Positions 27,889 through 36,188 of a stretch of DNA of 39,402 nucleotides are shown piece by piece. The notes below the pieces were generated by a model that worked only from the letters and a program-made list of their open reading frames with translations, did no database searches and was not told where the DNA came from. The DNA lies in contig JALXFN010000130.1 in assembly GCA_027068975.1 (NCBI GenBank), positions 1 to 39,402 of the forward strand. The letters are read 5' to 3'. This stretch comes from Campylobacteraceae bacterium. GTDB taxonomy: Bacteria; Campylobacterota; Campylobacteria; Campylobacterales; Sulfurovaceae. The stretch's first letter is position 1; each line of letters opens with the position of its first letter. A program made the translations under genes and the position numbers.

Positions 27889-29397
27889 ATGCAATCAAAT
27901 TTTTCTTCACTAGATTGGATAATTTTCGCTTCATACTTTTTAATACTTATTTTTACTTCGGTATTGCTAAGCCAGACAAAGGTTAAAAGTTCAAGAGACT
28001 ACTTTACAGGAGGAAATAGTATGCCTATGTTGGCTGTTGCTATTTCTGTGTTAGCTACCTCTCAGTCAGCTGCTACTTTTTTGGGAGGACCAGAGTCCTC
28101 TTATAAAGGTGATCTTACTTTTTTAGGGTTTTATGTTTCTGCTTTTTTGGCTGTTGTTTTTGTAGCTAAAGTCTTAGTTCCTAAGTTTTATGCAGTTAAT
28201 GCCATTACTGTTTATGAGTATTTAGAGTATCGTTATGGTGAGAGTTCTAAACGTTATGCAGGGGTAATGTTCCTAGTAGGAAGACTTTTTGCATCAGGTG
28301 CTAGACTTTACATTGGTGCATTGGCTATCTCAATGATTCTTTTTTCAGATATCGCCGTAGGTCATATGGTAATATCGATATCCGTTTTAATGATAGGTGC
28401 TTTAGGATATACCTATTTTGGTGGAGTAAAATCGGTTATATTTTCAGATATTATTCAAGCTATTACCTACATAGGTGCAGGTATAGCTGTTTTGGTCTAT
28501 CTTTATACTAGTCTCAATACAGACTTTTCAACCATAGTAACAACTTTAAACGAGAACCATAAACTTAACTTGGTTAATTTTTCATTTACTGGCTCTTTTA
28601 GTATTTGGTCACTCTTTGTAGGTTTTTTTCTTCTAAATATCGCTGCTTATGGACTTGACCAAGATATGACACAGAGGGTCTTAACTTGTAAAAATAAAAA
28701 AGAGGGTGAAAAGTCATTGATATACTCTATTATTTTTACTGTTCCTGTAGTAGTAATTTTTTTGGTTATTGGTTTACTTCTATACCTCTTTTATCAACAT
28801 CCAGAAATTTCGGGTATAAAATCTGCTTGTATAGACCAAAATGTAGATGGGCAGAGTGTGACTATTTTTATGTTTTATATTTTAAATGAGATGCCAGAGG
28901 GGTTACGAGGTTTGGTAACAGTAGGGGCTGTTGCAGCTGCACTTTCATCGAGTAACTCTGTTCTTTCAGCCATGTCATCGGTGGCTGTGGAAGATATCTA
29001 TAGACCTATGGTATCAAAAGATAAACCAGAGACCCACTTCTTAAAAGCAGGGCGTATTATGGTTGTGGTTTTTGCAGTTTTACTCTCTATTATGGCTCTC
29101 CTATCTTACTACTGGCAGCAGTATACACAGTTAGATTTACTGAGTTTTGCTTTGGGTGTTATGGCATTTGCTTATGCTCCTCTGTTGGGTGTGTATGCTG
29201 CAGCTATATTTACTAAACGTGGCTCAGAAGAGACAGTTAAGTATGCACTAATAGGAGGTTTTTTAACTGTTTTAATATCTCAACCATATGTAATTGGTAA
29301 ACTACTGGATTATAAAATAGACTACTCGGTTATGATGGTTGCTGGAACTTTAGTATCTTTTCTAATGATGATGACACAGAAAGATAAAAATGGCTAA
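27889..29397 (+). CDS. Sodium:solute symporter (SSS family), predicted cell-wall sugar importer
   Basis: 502 residues with about 13 membrane helices. SSS hallmarks are FLILIFTSVLLSQTKVKSSR followed by DYFTGGNSMP near 18-45, ATSQSAATFLGGPESSYKGD near 56-75, LEYRYG near 107, and AALSSSNSVLSAMSSVAVED near 350-370. The family couples Na+ entry to uptake of sugars, amino acids, sialic acid and similar solutes. Its last 8 nt overlap anmK, and amgK and murU follow, so the likely cargo is anhydro-MurNAc, MurNAc or a related muramyl sugar. This is a context inference; the family itself does not reveal the substrate. AmpG (an MFS protein) normally does this job in Proteobacteria. Confidence 0.92.
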   Translation: MQSNFSSLDWIIFASYFLILIFTSVLLSQTKVKSSRDYFTGGNSMPMLAVAISVLATSQSAATFLGGPESSYKGDLTFLGFYVSAFLAVVFVAKVLVPKFYAVNAITVYEYLEYRYGESSKRYAGVMFLVGRLFASGARLYIGALAISMILFSDIAVGHMVISISVLMIGALGYTYFGGVKSVIFSDIIQAITYIGAGIAVLVYLYTSLNTDFSTIVTTLNENHKLNLVNFSFTGSFSIWSLFVGFFLLNIAAYGLDQDMTQRVLTCKNKKEGEKSLIYSIIFTVPVVVIFLVIGLLLYLFYQHPEISGIKSACIDQNVDGQSVTIFMFYILNEMPEGLRGLVTVGAVAAALSSSNSVLSAMSSVAVEDIYRPMVSKDKPETHFLKAGRIMVVVFAVLLSIMALLSYYWQQYTQLDLLSFALGVMAFAYAPLLGVYAAAIFTKRGSEETVKYALIGGFLTVLISQPYVIGKLLDYKIDYSVMMVAGTLVSFLMMMTQKDKNG

Positions 29398-30481
29398 AGG
29401 TTTGTATATAGGTATTATGTCAGGTACCTCTTTAGATGGTGTAGATGTAGCACTATGTCAAGTATCAGAAGAGACATGTACTTTAGAAGCTTCATCTTTT
29501 ATGCCCTTTGAGGAGTCTTTAAAAGAGGAGATATTAGCTGTTATAAATGGTTTAATTACTATAAAACAGATAGGAGAGATAGACCATCGGTTAGCACTTG
29601 CTTTTGCCAAAGCTGTTAATGACTTGCTAAACAAAGAGAATATAAAGTCAGAAGAGATAATAGCTATTGGCTCACATGGTCAAACACTTTGGCATGAGCC
29701 TAATGGTAAGTATCCATTCTCTATGCAGTTGGGTAATCCTTCTGTACTGGCTGTTGAAACAGGTATAGACGTTGTTGCTGACTTTCGAGCTAAAGATGTG
29801 GCACAGGGAGGGCAGGGGGCTCCTTTTGCCCCTGCATTTCATCAATTTCTTTTTTCGCATATCAAATCTTGTGCTGTACTTAATATTGGAGGTATGGCAA
29901 ATATATCTATTTTAGGTGAAAATCTCATAGGGTACGATATAGGCTGTGGAAATGTATTAATGGATATGTGGATAAGTGAACATAAAAATCTTGCATATGA
30001 TAAAGATGGGGAGTGGGCAAAATCGGGAACTGTTCATGGTGAATTGTTAAAAAATATGTTGAATGACAACTACTTTAACTTAAATTATCCTAAAAGCACA
30101 GGAAGAGAATATTTTAATAAGAAATTTTTAATAAAATATTTAGAAACATTTGGTAAAATATCCTCTAAAGATATTCAAGCAACCCTCTTAGCAGTAACAG
30201 TATACTCTATTGCTAATGAGGTAAAAAAATTTAATATTCAAGAGTTATTAGTTTGTGGTGGTGGTGCTAAAAATATTTTTTTAATGAGTGAACTACAAAA
30301 AGCATTACCAACCATTAAAGTAAGAACAACAGATGATTATAATATAAGTGGTGATGATTTAGAAGCGATGATATTTGCATGGTTTGCATTTATGCGTTTA
30401 GAGGAGAAACCTGTCGCATTAAAAAGTGTAACAGGAGCAAAAAGAAGTACTGTTTTAGGAGGGGTATATGCAAAAAGTTGA
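29390..30481 (+). CDS. anmK: Anhydro-N-acetylmuramic acid kinase
   Basis: Opens the 1,6-anhydro ring of anhydro-MurNAc and phosphorylates it to MurNAc-6-phosphate in peptidoglycan recycling, cytoplasmic. The 363 residues show the ASKHA-type phosphate loop GIMSGTSLDGVD at 8-19, GSHGQTLWHEP near 94, DFRAKDVAQGGQGAPFAPAF near 130, AVLNIGGMANIS near 162 and ELLVCGGGAKN near 284. Length is typical (about 370). It overlaps the symporter by 8 nt and amgK by 14 nt, so all are translationally coupled. Confidence 0.96.
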   Translation: MAKGLYIGIMSGTSLDGVDVALCQVSEETCTLEASSFMPFEESLKEEILAVINGLITIKQIGEIDHRLALAFAKAVNDLLNKENIKSEEIIAIGSHGQTLWHEPNGKYPFSMQLGNPSVLAVETGIDVVADFRAKDVAQGGQGAPFAPAFHQFLFSHIKSCAVLNIGGMANISILGENLIGYDIGCGNVLMDMWISEHKNLAYDKDGEWAKSGTVHGELLKNMLNDNYFNLNYPKSTGREYFNKKFLIKYLETFGKISSKDIQATLLAVTVYSIANEVKKFNIQELLVCGGGAKNIFLMSELQKALPTIKVRTTDDYNISGDDLEAMIFAWFAFMRLEEKPVALKSVTGAKRSTVLGGVYAKS

Positions 30482-31409
30482 AGCATGGATAGAGAATTTA
30501 GGGTATAGTGATTATAGATTAGAAGTGGTTTCTGCTGATGCGAGTTATAGAAAATATTATCGTCTTTTTATAAAAGGTAGAACCTATATTGTTATGGATT
30601 CATCTATGCAGGTTGAGAGTATTTATCCTTTTATAGATGTTAGTGTACGCCTACTTAAGGCTGATGTTCAGATACCAAGAGTCTATGCACAAAACTTATC
30701 ATGGGGTTATTTACTCATTGAAGATTTAGGAGATATTCATCTTATTAATGTGCTTAATGAGATGAGTTGTAAATTACTTTATACTAAAGCTATTTATGAG
30801 ATTTTAAAAATGCAAAAAGCAGATACCTCAGGTTTAGATGTGTATGATGAATCGTTTTTAATGTTTGAAATGAGTCTTATGCAAAAGTGGTATTTAGAAA
30901 AACATTTGGGTATTATGCTTAATAGTGAAGAAGAAAGTGAACTTTCTAGAGTTTTAAATCTTATAAAAGACGAAGTACTTGCTCAACCTCAAGGTTATTT
31001 TGTGCATAGAGATTTTCACTCTCGTAACATTATGTTTGCTGGAAGAGGTAAAGTTTGGGTTATTGATTATCAAGATGCTCTTATAGGTTCTATTACTTAT
31101 GATTTGGCTTCACTTCTTAACGATGTCTATGTTAAATTTGATAGAGAAAAAATAGTAGAACTGGTCTTAGAGTTTAAAATTTTAAAGGGTATTAAAGATG
31201 TTAGTGATGAGCAGTTCATCCGTTGGTTTGACTTTATGGCAATGCAGAGACATATAAAGATTTTAGGTATTTTTGCTCGTTTGAAGATAAGGGATAATAA
31301 ACCTGCATATATAGAAGATATTCCTATGACATTGAGTTATATACGAGAAAATATTGCTCGGTATGATGAGTTTAAACCATTAGAAAAAATTTTAGATAAG
31401 ATACAATAA
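30468..31409 (+). CDS. amgK: AmgK-like N-acetylmuramate/GlcNAc-1-kinase (APH-fold)
   Basis: 313 residues with the aminoglycoside-phosphotransferase fold: ADASYRKYYRLF near 24-34, YLLIEDLGD near 81, the catalytic loop HRDFHSRNI at 180-188 with Asp182, and VIDYQDAL with metal-binding Asp200. AmgK phosphorylates MurNAc (and GlcNAc) at the anomeric carbon, the step before MurU in the anabolic recycling route known from Pseudomonas. The name rests on fold, size (Pseudomonas AmgK is slightly longer) and the flanking anmK and murU. GGAGGGG precedes the ATG, inside the end of anmK. One nt separates it from murU. Confidence 0.85.
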   Translation: MQKVEAWIENLGYSDYRLEVVSADASYRKYYRLFIKGRTYIVMDSSMQVESIYPFIDVSVRLLKADVQIPRVYAQNLSWGYLLIEDLGDIHLINVLNEMSCKLLYTKAIYEILKMQKADTSGLDVYDESFLMFEMSLMQKWYLEKHLGIMLNSEEESELSRVLNLIKDEVLAQPQGYFVHRDFHSRNIMFAGRGKVWVIDYQDALIGSITYDLASLLNDVYVKFDREKIVELVLEFKILKGIKDVSDEQFIRWFDFMAMQRHIKILGIFARLKIRDNKPAYIEDIPMTLSYIRENIARYDEFKPLEKILDKIQ

Positions 31410-31410
31410 T

Positions 31411-32058
31411 ATGACAGCAATGATACTCGCAGCAGGGTTAGGGTCAAGAATGCGACCACTGACCAACCATACTCCAAAACCACTTTTAGAGATAGGAGGG
31501 AAACCTCTTATTGTTTGGCATATAGAACGTTTACGTGATGCTGGATTTAAGCATATAGTTATAAATGTAGCCTACTTAGGTCAAATGATTATAGACTATT
31601 TAGGTGATGGTTCAAAGTATGGAGTAAAGATAAGCTTTTCAGATGAACAAAATGAGGGTGCTTTAGAGACGGCAGGAGCCATTGTTAAGGCTTTGCCACG
31701 CTTAAGTGATACTTTTTTAGTAGTCAATGGTGATGTATGGACGGATTATCCTTTTGAGAGTAGTTTTACTCTCTCTGCTGGTAGTTTGGCTCATTTAATA
31801 TTGATAGATAATCCTGAACATAATTTAAAGGGAGATTTTCTTTTAGATGGTACAGAAGAGAGATATACTTTTTCAGGTATTGGTTACTATTCAAAAGAGA
31901 TGTTTAAAAGTTTGCCTTATGGAAAACAAGCATTGGCTCCTTTACTTTTGAAAGCTATAGAGGCTAATCGTTTAACAACAGAGTATTTTTCTGGTGCTTG
32001 GTACGATATTGGAACACCTGAACGATTAGGGAGCTTAAATAGAGAGTTGAGTAGTTAA
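31411..32058 (+). CDS. murU: MurU-like N-acetylmuramate-1-phosphate uridylyltransferase
   Basis: 215 residues of the sugar-phosphate nucleotidyltransferase fold. MILAAGLGSRMRPLTNHTPK, then PLLEIGGKP, holds the G-x-G-x-R nucleotide loop and the PKP lysine. NGDVWTDYPF near 107 carries the metal-binding Asp, and YFSGAWYDIGTPERL near 191 is the C-terminal signature. MurU makes UDP-MurNAc from MurNAc-1-P and UTP, bypassing MurA and conferring intrinsic fosfomycin tolerance in Pseudomonas. Sequence alone could fit a mannose-1-P guanylyltransferase; the anmK-amgK context favours MurU. It is the last overlapping gene of the operon, and 52 nt with an own -10 separate it from the sensor kinase. Confidence 0.85.
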   Translation: MTAMILAAGLGSRMRPLTNHTPKPLLEIGGKPLIVWHIERLRDAGFKHIVINVAYLGQMIIDYLGDGSKYGVKISFSDEQNEGALETAGAIVKALPRLSDTFLVVNGDVWTDYPFESSFTLSAGSLAHLILIDNPEHNLKGDFLLDGTEERYTFSGIGYYSKEMFKSLPYGKQALAPLLLKAIEANRLTTEYFSGAWYDIGTPERLGSLNRELSS

Positions 32059-32076
32059 TATATATATAAAATGTTA

Positions 32077-32082
32077 TATAAT
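32077..32082 (+). promoter_or_regulatory. -10 box before the histidine kinase
   Basis: GTTATATAATGC with an exact TATAAT, 28 nt before the kinase ATG, in a run of alternating T and A. GGGGAGA is the ribosome binding site. The kinase may be expressed both from murU read-through and from here. Confidence 0.45.
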
Positions 32083-32110
32083 GCTTTAAATAGTTTATAT
32101 TGGGGAGATA

Positions 32111-34027
32111 ATGCAAAAGGCATTCTTACTAACTTTTCTCTTTTTGTTGCATTTTCTTCATGCTGAAACATTAGAGATTGGCTCTAAAGATTTTTATAAA
32201 ACTAAAAGGTATATGCTTTATACATTGGCAGAAGATTTAAATGAAACACCTGATATATTAGCTACAAAAAAATGGGAACAGAATAAAAAGTCTTTTAATA
32301 CGCTCTCCAACTATGGTAAGGCCTATTGGGCAAAATTAGAGTTAAAAAATAACTCTTCTAAGAGAAAAACTTTCTATCTTAAATCTGAGAATCAATTTAC
32401 TTATCATATTGAATTTTTTTTATCTAAATCGGGTAAAGTAGTTGACTATATAGAAGATGGAGTTATCTCTAAAAATCAAAACCGAGAGTTCAATGTAAAC
32501 CATATGATTTTCCCTGTTACTTTAGAACCTTATGAAGAGGCTAAAGTTTTTTTTAAAATACAAAATTACAACAAAGTAGATATTAGTTTTTTTTTAGTGA
32601 CAAAAGAGTATCTTATAGATTTTTATCAGACCTATAATCTTATTGAAGGTATTTTTTTTGGTGGAATGTTGATAATGATGTTTTATAATCTTTTTCTCTA
32701 TTTTCTTTTAAAGTTTCGGGGCTACTTATATTATGTTTTTTATACTTTTTGGTTAACGGTTTACTTTACTGCTCTTTTTGGTTTTTCTCAACGTTATTTT
32801 GCTGGTTATACTTTGATATTTTATTTCAGTGCTGGAGCATTTTTTGTCTCTATGACGCTTTTTGTACAATCTATTTTAAATTTAAAAGAGCAGTTACCTA
32901 AGATAAATAGAATTTTAAATATTTTTATAGGTTACTTTATCGTATCAACAGTTATTAATATTTTTATGCTTAAGTTTCAACAGTTTATTTATGCTCAAAT
33001 GCTCTTTAATCTATTTTTTGTATTGGTTCCCCTTTATGTAATAATTGTTATTTTTTCAACATACTATTTGGCTTATTTTAGAAAAGATGTAATAGCTAAA
33101 TTTTATTCATTGGTTTGGACAGTGATATCTGCTATTGGAATGTTTCTTCCTCTTATCTATTTAAATATTCTAAAAACTGATATCCCTTTTAATCTCTCTT
33201 TTGATTATATTTTTCAATTCTTAACACTATTTGAGGTTTTATGTTTTTCATTTATATTGGCATATAAAATTAAAATGATGCAAAAGAAGAAATCAGAACA
33301 AAAGTTGATGTTGGTGGAACAAAGTAAGTTGGCTTCTATGGGGCAGATGATATCTACTATTGCACATCAATGGAGACAACCATTGACAGAGATTAATGGT
33401 ATTGTTATCAATATGGATATGGATTATAAAAAAGATAAATTAACTCATGAAAAATTGAATATTCATTTAAACAATATAGAAGATGTTACCTCTTACCTTT
33501 CTCGAACTATTCATGACTTTATGAATCTTTTTTCACACAAAAAAGAGTTAGAAGAGTTCTTTTTAAATGATGCTATAACAAGCTGTAAAAGGTTAGCATC
33601 AATGTCTGTTAAGGAAGAGGTTACAATTTCTTGCACTAAAAATCTTAATATTAAAATGGTTGGCTATGAATCAGAACTTATACAGGCACTATTGATTTTG
33701 ATTCATAATTCGATTGATGCAGCAAGAGAGAAAGGAGTCGTGGCTATTATTGGAATAGATATTAAAGAGCTTAATAATAGAGTACATATCAATGTTGAAG
33801 ATAATGGTGGTGGTATTTCAAAGGAGATATTACAAGATATTTTTAATCCATATTTTACAACTAAACATGAATCACAAGGGACAGGTTTGGGACTTTATAT
33901 ATTAAAGATGATTATAGAAGAGAGCATGTCTGGTTCTGTTCGAGTTTTTAATAAAAACAGTGGAGTTAATTTTAAAATTATAATACCTAAAAATTTGAAA
34001 AATGTGGGAAGTAAACTGGAAATATAA
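32111..34027 (+). CDS. 7TMR-DISM sensor histidine kinase
   Basis: 638 residues. A signal peptide (about 1-18) is followed by a periplasmic 7TMR-DISMED2-type beta domain (about 20-165: YWAKLELKN, then FYLKSENQFTYHIEFF). A seven-helix 7TMR-DISM region (about 178-390) precedes a HisKA domain with QMISTIAHQWRQPLTEINGI (His419) and a HATPase with N box IHNSIDAA (Asn533), VEDNGGGIS and GTGLGLYILKMII. The DISMED2 ectodomain resembles carbohydrate-binding modules, so a sugar or wall fragment is a reasonable ligand. It sits 52 nt after the MurNAc-recycling genes and 108 nt before a response regulator, presumably its partner. Confidence 0.9.
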   Translation: MQKAFLLTFLFLLHFLHAETLEIGSKDFYKTKRYMLYTLAEDLNETPDILATKKWEQNKKSFNTLSNYGKAYWAKLELKNNSSKRKTFYLKSENQFTYHIEFFLSKSGKVVDYIEDGVISKNQNREFNVNHMIFPVTLEPYEEAKVFFKIQNYNKVDISFFLVTKEYLIDFYQTYNLIEGIFFGGMLIMMFYNLFLYFLLKFRGYLYYVFYTFWLTVYFTALFGFSQRYFAGYTLIFYFSAGAFFVSMTLFVQSILNLKEQLPKINRILNIFIGYFIVSTVINIFMLKFQQFIYAQMLFNLFFVLVPLYVIIVIFSTYYLAYFRKDVIAKFYSLVWTVISAIGMFLPLIYLNILKTDIPFNLSFDYIFQFLTLFEVLCFSFILAYKIKMMQKKKSEQKLMLVEQSKLASMGQMISTIAHQWRQPLTEINGIVINMDMDYKKDKLTHEKLNIHLNNIEDVTSYLSRTIHDFMNLFSHKKELEEFFLNDAITSCKRLASMSVKEEVTISCTKNLNIKMVGYESELIQALLILIHNSIDAAREKGVVAIIGIDIKELNNRVHINVEDNGGGISKEILQDIFNPYFTTKHESQGTGLGLYILKMIIEESMSGSVRVFNKNSGVNFKIIIPKNLKNVGSKLEI

Positions 34028-34135
34028 TAATTTTTAATATATTTTTATGTTTCTGATATAAGGTTTCACTTTTATCTCACATTATTATGTAATTATATTG
34101 GGAAATAAATTATTAGTCATGTAGGAATAAGAATA

Positions 34136-34813
34136 TTGAAAACTTTAAAGAATTTAACCATATTATATGTTGAGGATGAAGAGTCAATTATTGATAAATA
34201 TGCATACTTTTTAGAAGATTGTTCTAAAGTTTTACATGTCGCACGTGATGGAGAAGAGGCATTAGCACTCTATAAAGAGCATAAGCCTCATCTTATTGTT
34301 ATGGATTTACTCATTCCTAAGCTAAATGGTATAGGACTGGCTAAAGAGATTAGAAAAATAGATGAAGATGTGTTTATAATCGCATTAACCGCACACTCAG
34401 ATAGAGAGATTCTTTTAGAGATTGTTGAGCTTAATTTTTCATCTTATCTTATAAAGCCTGTAGGTAGAAGTGATTTAATGAAAGCACTTTTAAAGGTTTC
34501 TAAAAAGATAGATGGTGGACATAATGTTCCTTTGCCTTGCGATTCTATGTGGGATGGAAAGAGTAAAACGTTATTTGTCAACAATAAATCTGTAATGCTA
34601 ACCAAAAGAGAATCAAAACTTTTTGAACTTTTAGTTAAAAAGGCAGGTGTGCCTTGTAGTGATGATGAGATTTTTTTTCATGTATGGGGTGATGAGTTTG
34701 ATAAAACCATTACCAATTCATCTATTCGTACCTTAGTAAAAAACTTACGAAAAAAAATTCCCAAAGATTTGCTTAAAAATCAATATGGAGTAGGGTATAA
34801 AATTAACTTTTAA
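34136..34813 (+). CDS. OmpR/PhoB-type response regulator (TTG start)
   Basis: 225 residues. The receiver domain (1-120) has acidic pocket residues in YVEDEE (Glu13, Asp14), phospho-acceptor Asp57 (IVMDLLIPKLNG), Thr85 and Lys107 (YLIKPVG). The C-terminal winged helix (about 135-225) has LTKRESKLFELLVKKAG, then DEIFFHVWGDE and SSIRTLVKNLRKKIP, ending YGVGYKINF. No in-frame ATG precedes the receiver, so the TTG at 34136 is chosen, with AGGAA 9 nt upstream. It probably receives phosphate from the preceding kinase and may control the neighbouring recycling operon. It overlaps the convergent HAD gene by 11 nt at the 3' ends. Confidence 0.9.
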   Translation: MKTLKNLTILYVEDEESIIDKYAYFLEDCSKVLHVARDGEEALALYKEHKPHLIVMDLLIPKLNGIGLAKEIRKIDEDVFIIALTAHSDREILLEIVELNFSSYLIKPVGRSDLMKALLKVSKKIDGGHNVPLPCDSMWDGKSKTLFVNNKSVMLTKRESKLFELLVKKAGVPCSDDEIFFHVWGDEFDKTITNSSIRTLVKNLRKKIPKDLLKNQYGVGYKINF

Positions 34814-35636
34814 CATGCTGTTGTAGATATTTGGCAACTGCATCTTCATCATTGTTTTCATTTAGAACAATATCTGCTTCATCTTTAACCTCGTTTAGTG
34901 CATTAGCAACAGCAATGGCTGTACCAGCTAACCTAAACATTCCTATGTCGTTTAGTCCATCCCCAAAAACAGTAGTATTTATTGGCTCTTTACCTAAATA
35001 CTCCAACACTTTAGTAAGTGCATGTGCTTTATCGCTTAGAGGGTGAAGTATGGTTAAGAAATAACATTTCATGTAGTTCTCAGGAGCCAATTTTACTTCA
35101 ATAGCACTTCCAAAAGTTTTTATAAGATGTTGGGCCAAAGGGCGTAAAACTTTCTCTTCACCCATATAGACAAGTTTTAGTGTATCTTTTGCACCCTCTA
35201 TTCTCTTTTTATAACTCAGGCGTTTGTCTGAAGCATAGTTCTCTTTGATGAGAAACTCTTGGTAGTTATTTAAAATAGGAGGAATAGCAAAAGTCTCATC
35301 GAGTGTTTTATGGTCATTAAGTGATATAACATAGGGAAAGATTCCAAACTGTATACTCTCCTCAATAATGGCATCACCAATCTCTTTGTTTAGTGTTTTT
35401 AAATCGATAAGTTTTTGCTCTGGAGTTACAACCATAGCTCCATCCATTACAATAAGAGGTGCTTTGAGCTGTAGCCCTTCTAAAAATTCACTTGTTTTAG
35501 AAAAGCTTCTGGCTGTAGCAATAGATAGTAGAGCATGATGAGACTTCTCATTCCAAATCTCTTTGGAGAAGTTACTTACAGTTTGTGTACTACGTAAAAA
35601 GGTATGGTCTAAATCAGTTATATAGAATTTTGGCAT
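34803..35636 (-). CDS. HAD superfamily (Cof-type, IIB) phosphatase
   Basis: 277 residues. Motif I is ITDLDHTF (nucleophile Asp8, acid/base Asp10), motif II is SIATAR near 38, and motif IV is FGDGLNDIGM near 222. The large alpha/beta cap between them (about 85-190) marks subclass IIB, often sugar-phosphate phosphatases. Substrate unknown. Because the MurNAc-6-phosphatase step (MupP, a different HAD subclass) is missing from the adjacent recycling genes, this enzyme is a possible but unproven substitute. A TATAAT on its strand (35665-35660) is its probable -10. Confidence 0.88.
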   Translation of the reverse strand: MPKFYITDLDHTFLRSTQTVSNFSKEIWNEKSHHALLSIATARSFSKTSEFLEGLQLKAPLIVMDGAMVVTPEQKLIDLKTLNKEIGDAIIEESIQFGIFPYVISLNDHKTLDETFAIPPILNNYQEFLIKENYASDKRLSYKKRIEGAKDTLKLVYMGEEKVLRPLAQHLIKTFGSAIEVKLAPENYMKCYFLTILHPLSDKAHALTKVLEYLGKEPINTTVFGDGLNDIGMFRLAGTAIAVANALNEVKDEADIVLNENNDEDAVAKYLQQHVKS

Positions 35637-35659
35637 GAATATTTTCTTTTTTTTAAAGA

Positions 35660-35665
35660 ATTATA
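35660..35665 (-). promoter_or_regulatory. -10 box for the HAD phosphatase gene
   Basis: GGTATAATTC on the minus strand, 23 nt before the ATG, in a short (65-nt) divergent gap with the small membrane protein gene. Confidence 0.45.
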
Positions 35666-35701
35666 CCTATTTGCTATTAATTATCTGATACTATTCTGAC
35701 C

Positions 35702-36094
35702 ATGGACATAGTAACTCAACTAATAACAATAATGATTTTTTTAGAATTGATAGAAGCACACCTTCAAAGAGCAGGTACATTGGGTGAAATGATAGATAGA
35801 CTCTATGGCTATTATAATAGGAGTATTTTTCTATTTTTTATTGCTCATCCTAGTTTCTATTTTGTATTGTGGGTAGCTATTTATTTAGATATTTTTAATT
35901 TTTTTATTATTGCAATTTTACTTTTTAAACTGTTTGATATATTTTTTAAAATAGAGATGATTAAGCAACGCTATTTTTTTAAAGAGATGGATAGAGAATT
36001 GGGTCAAATGTTAAATGCCAAATTGGCTCCATGGATGAGTTTGCTAGGGGTTTTTACCTATGTACCTCTACTATTTATGGCAATATCATCATAG
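35702..36094 (+). CDS. Small multi-pass membrane protein (hypothetical)
   Basis: 130 residues with about four hydrophobic segments (roughly 3-18, 42-60, 62-82 and 109-128). An amphipathic charged stretch lies between the third and fourth (KIEMIKQRYFFKEMDRELGQ). No catalytic motif or known family was recognised, and no clear Shine-Dalgarno precedes the ATG. It is divergent from the HAD gene and 94 nt before rho, which has its own -10, so it is probably a single-gene transcript. Likely an inner-membrane protein of unknown role. Confidence 0.7.
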   Translation: MDIVTQLITIMIFLELIEAHLQRAGTLGEMIDRLYGYYNRSIFLFFIAHPSFYFVLWVAIYLDIFNFFIIAILLFKLFDIFFKIEMIKQRYFFKEMDRELGQMLNAKLAPWMSLLGVFTYVPLLFMAISS

Positions 36095-36111
36095 ATTAAC
36101 AAAAAGTTCAT

Positions 36112-36117
36112 TATAAT
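36112..36117 (+). promoter_or_regulatory. -10 box for rho-murI
   Basis: TTCATTATAATGAC with an exact TATAAT, 71 nt before the rho ATG. The remaining leader is short for a gene that in many bacteria autoregulates by attenuation. Confidence 0.5.
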
Positions 36118-36188
36118 GACACAACTACAAGTAAAAAATACTTCAATACATTTCAAGATAGCTTTTAACATGGCACTCAAGAGGACTT

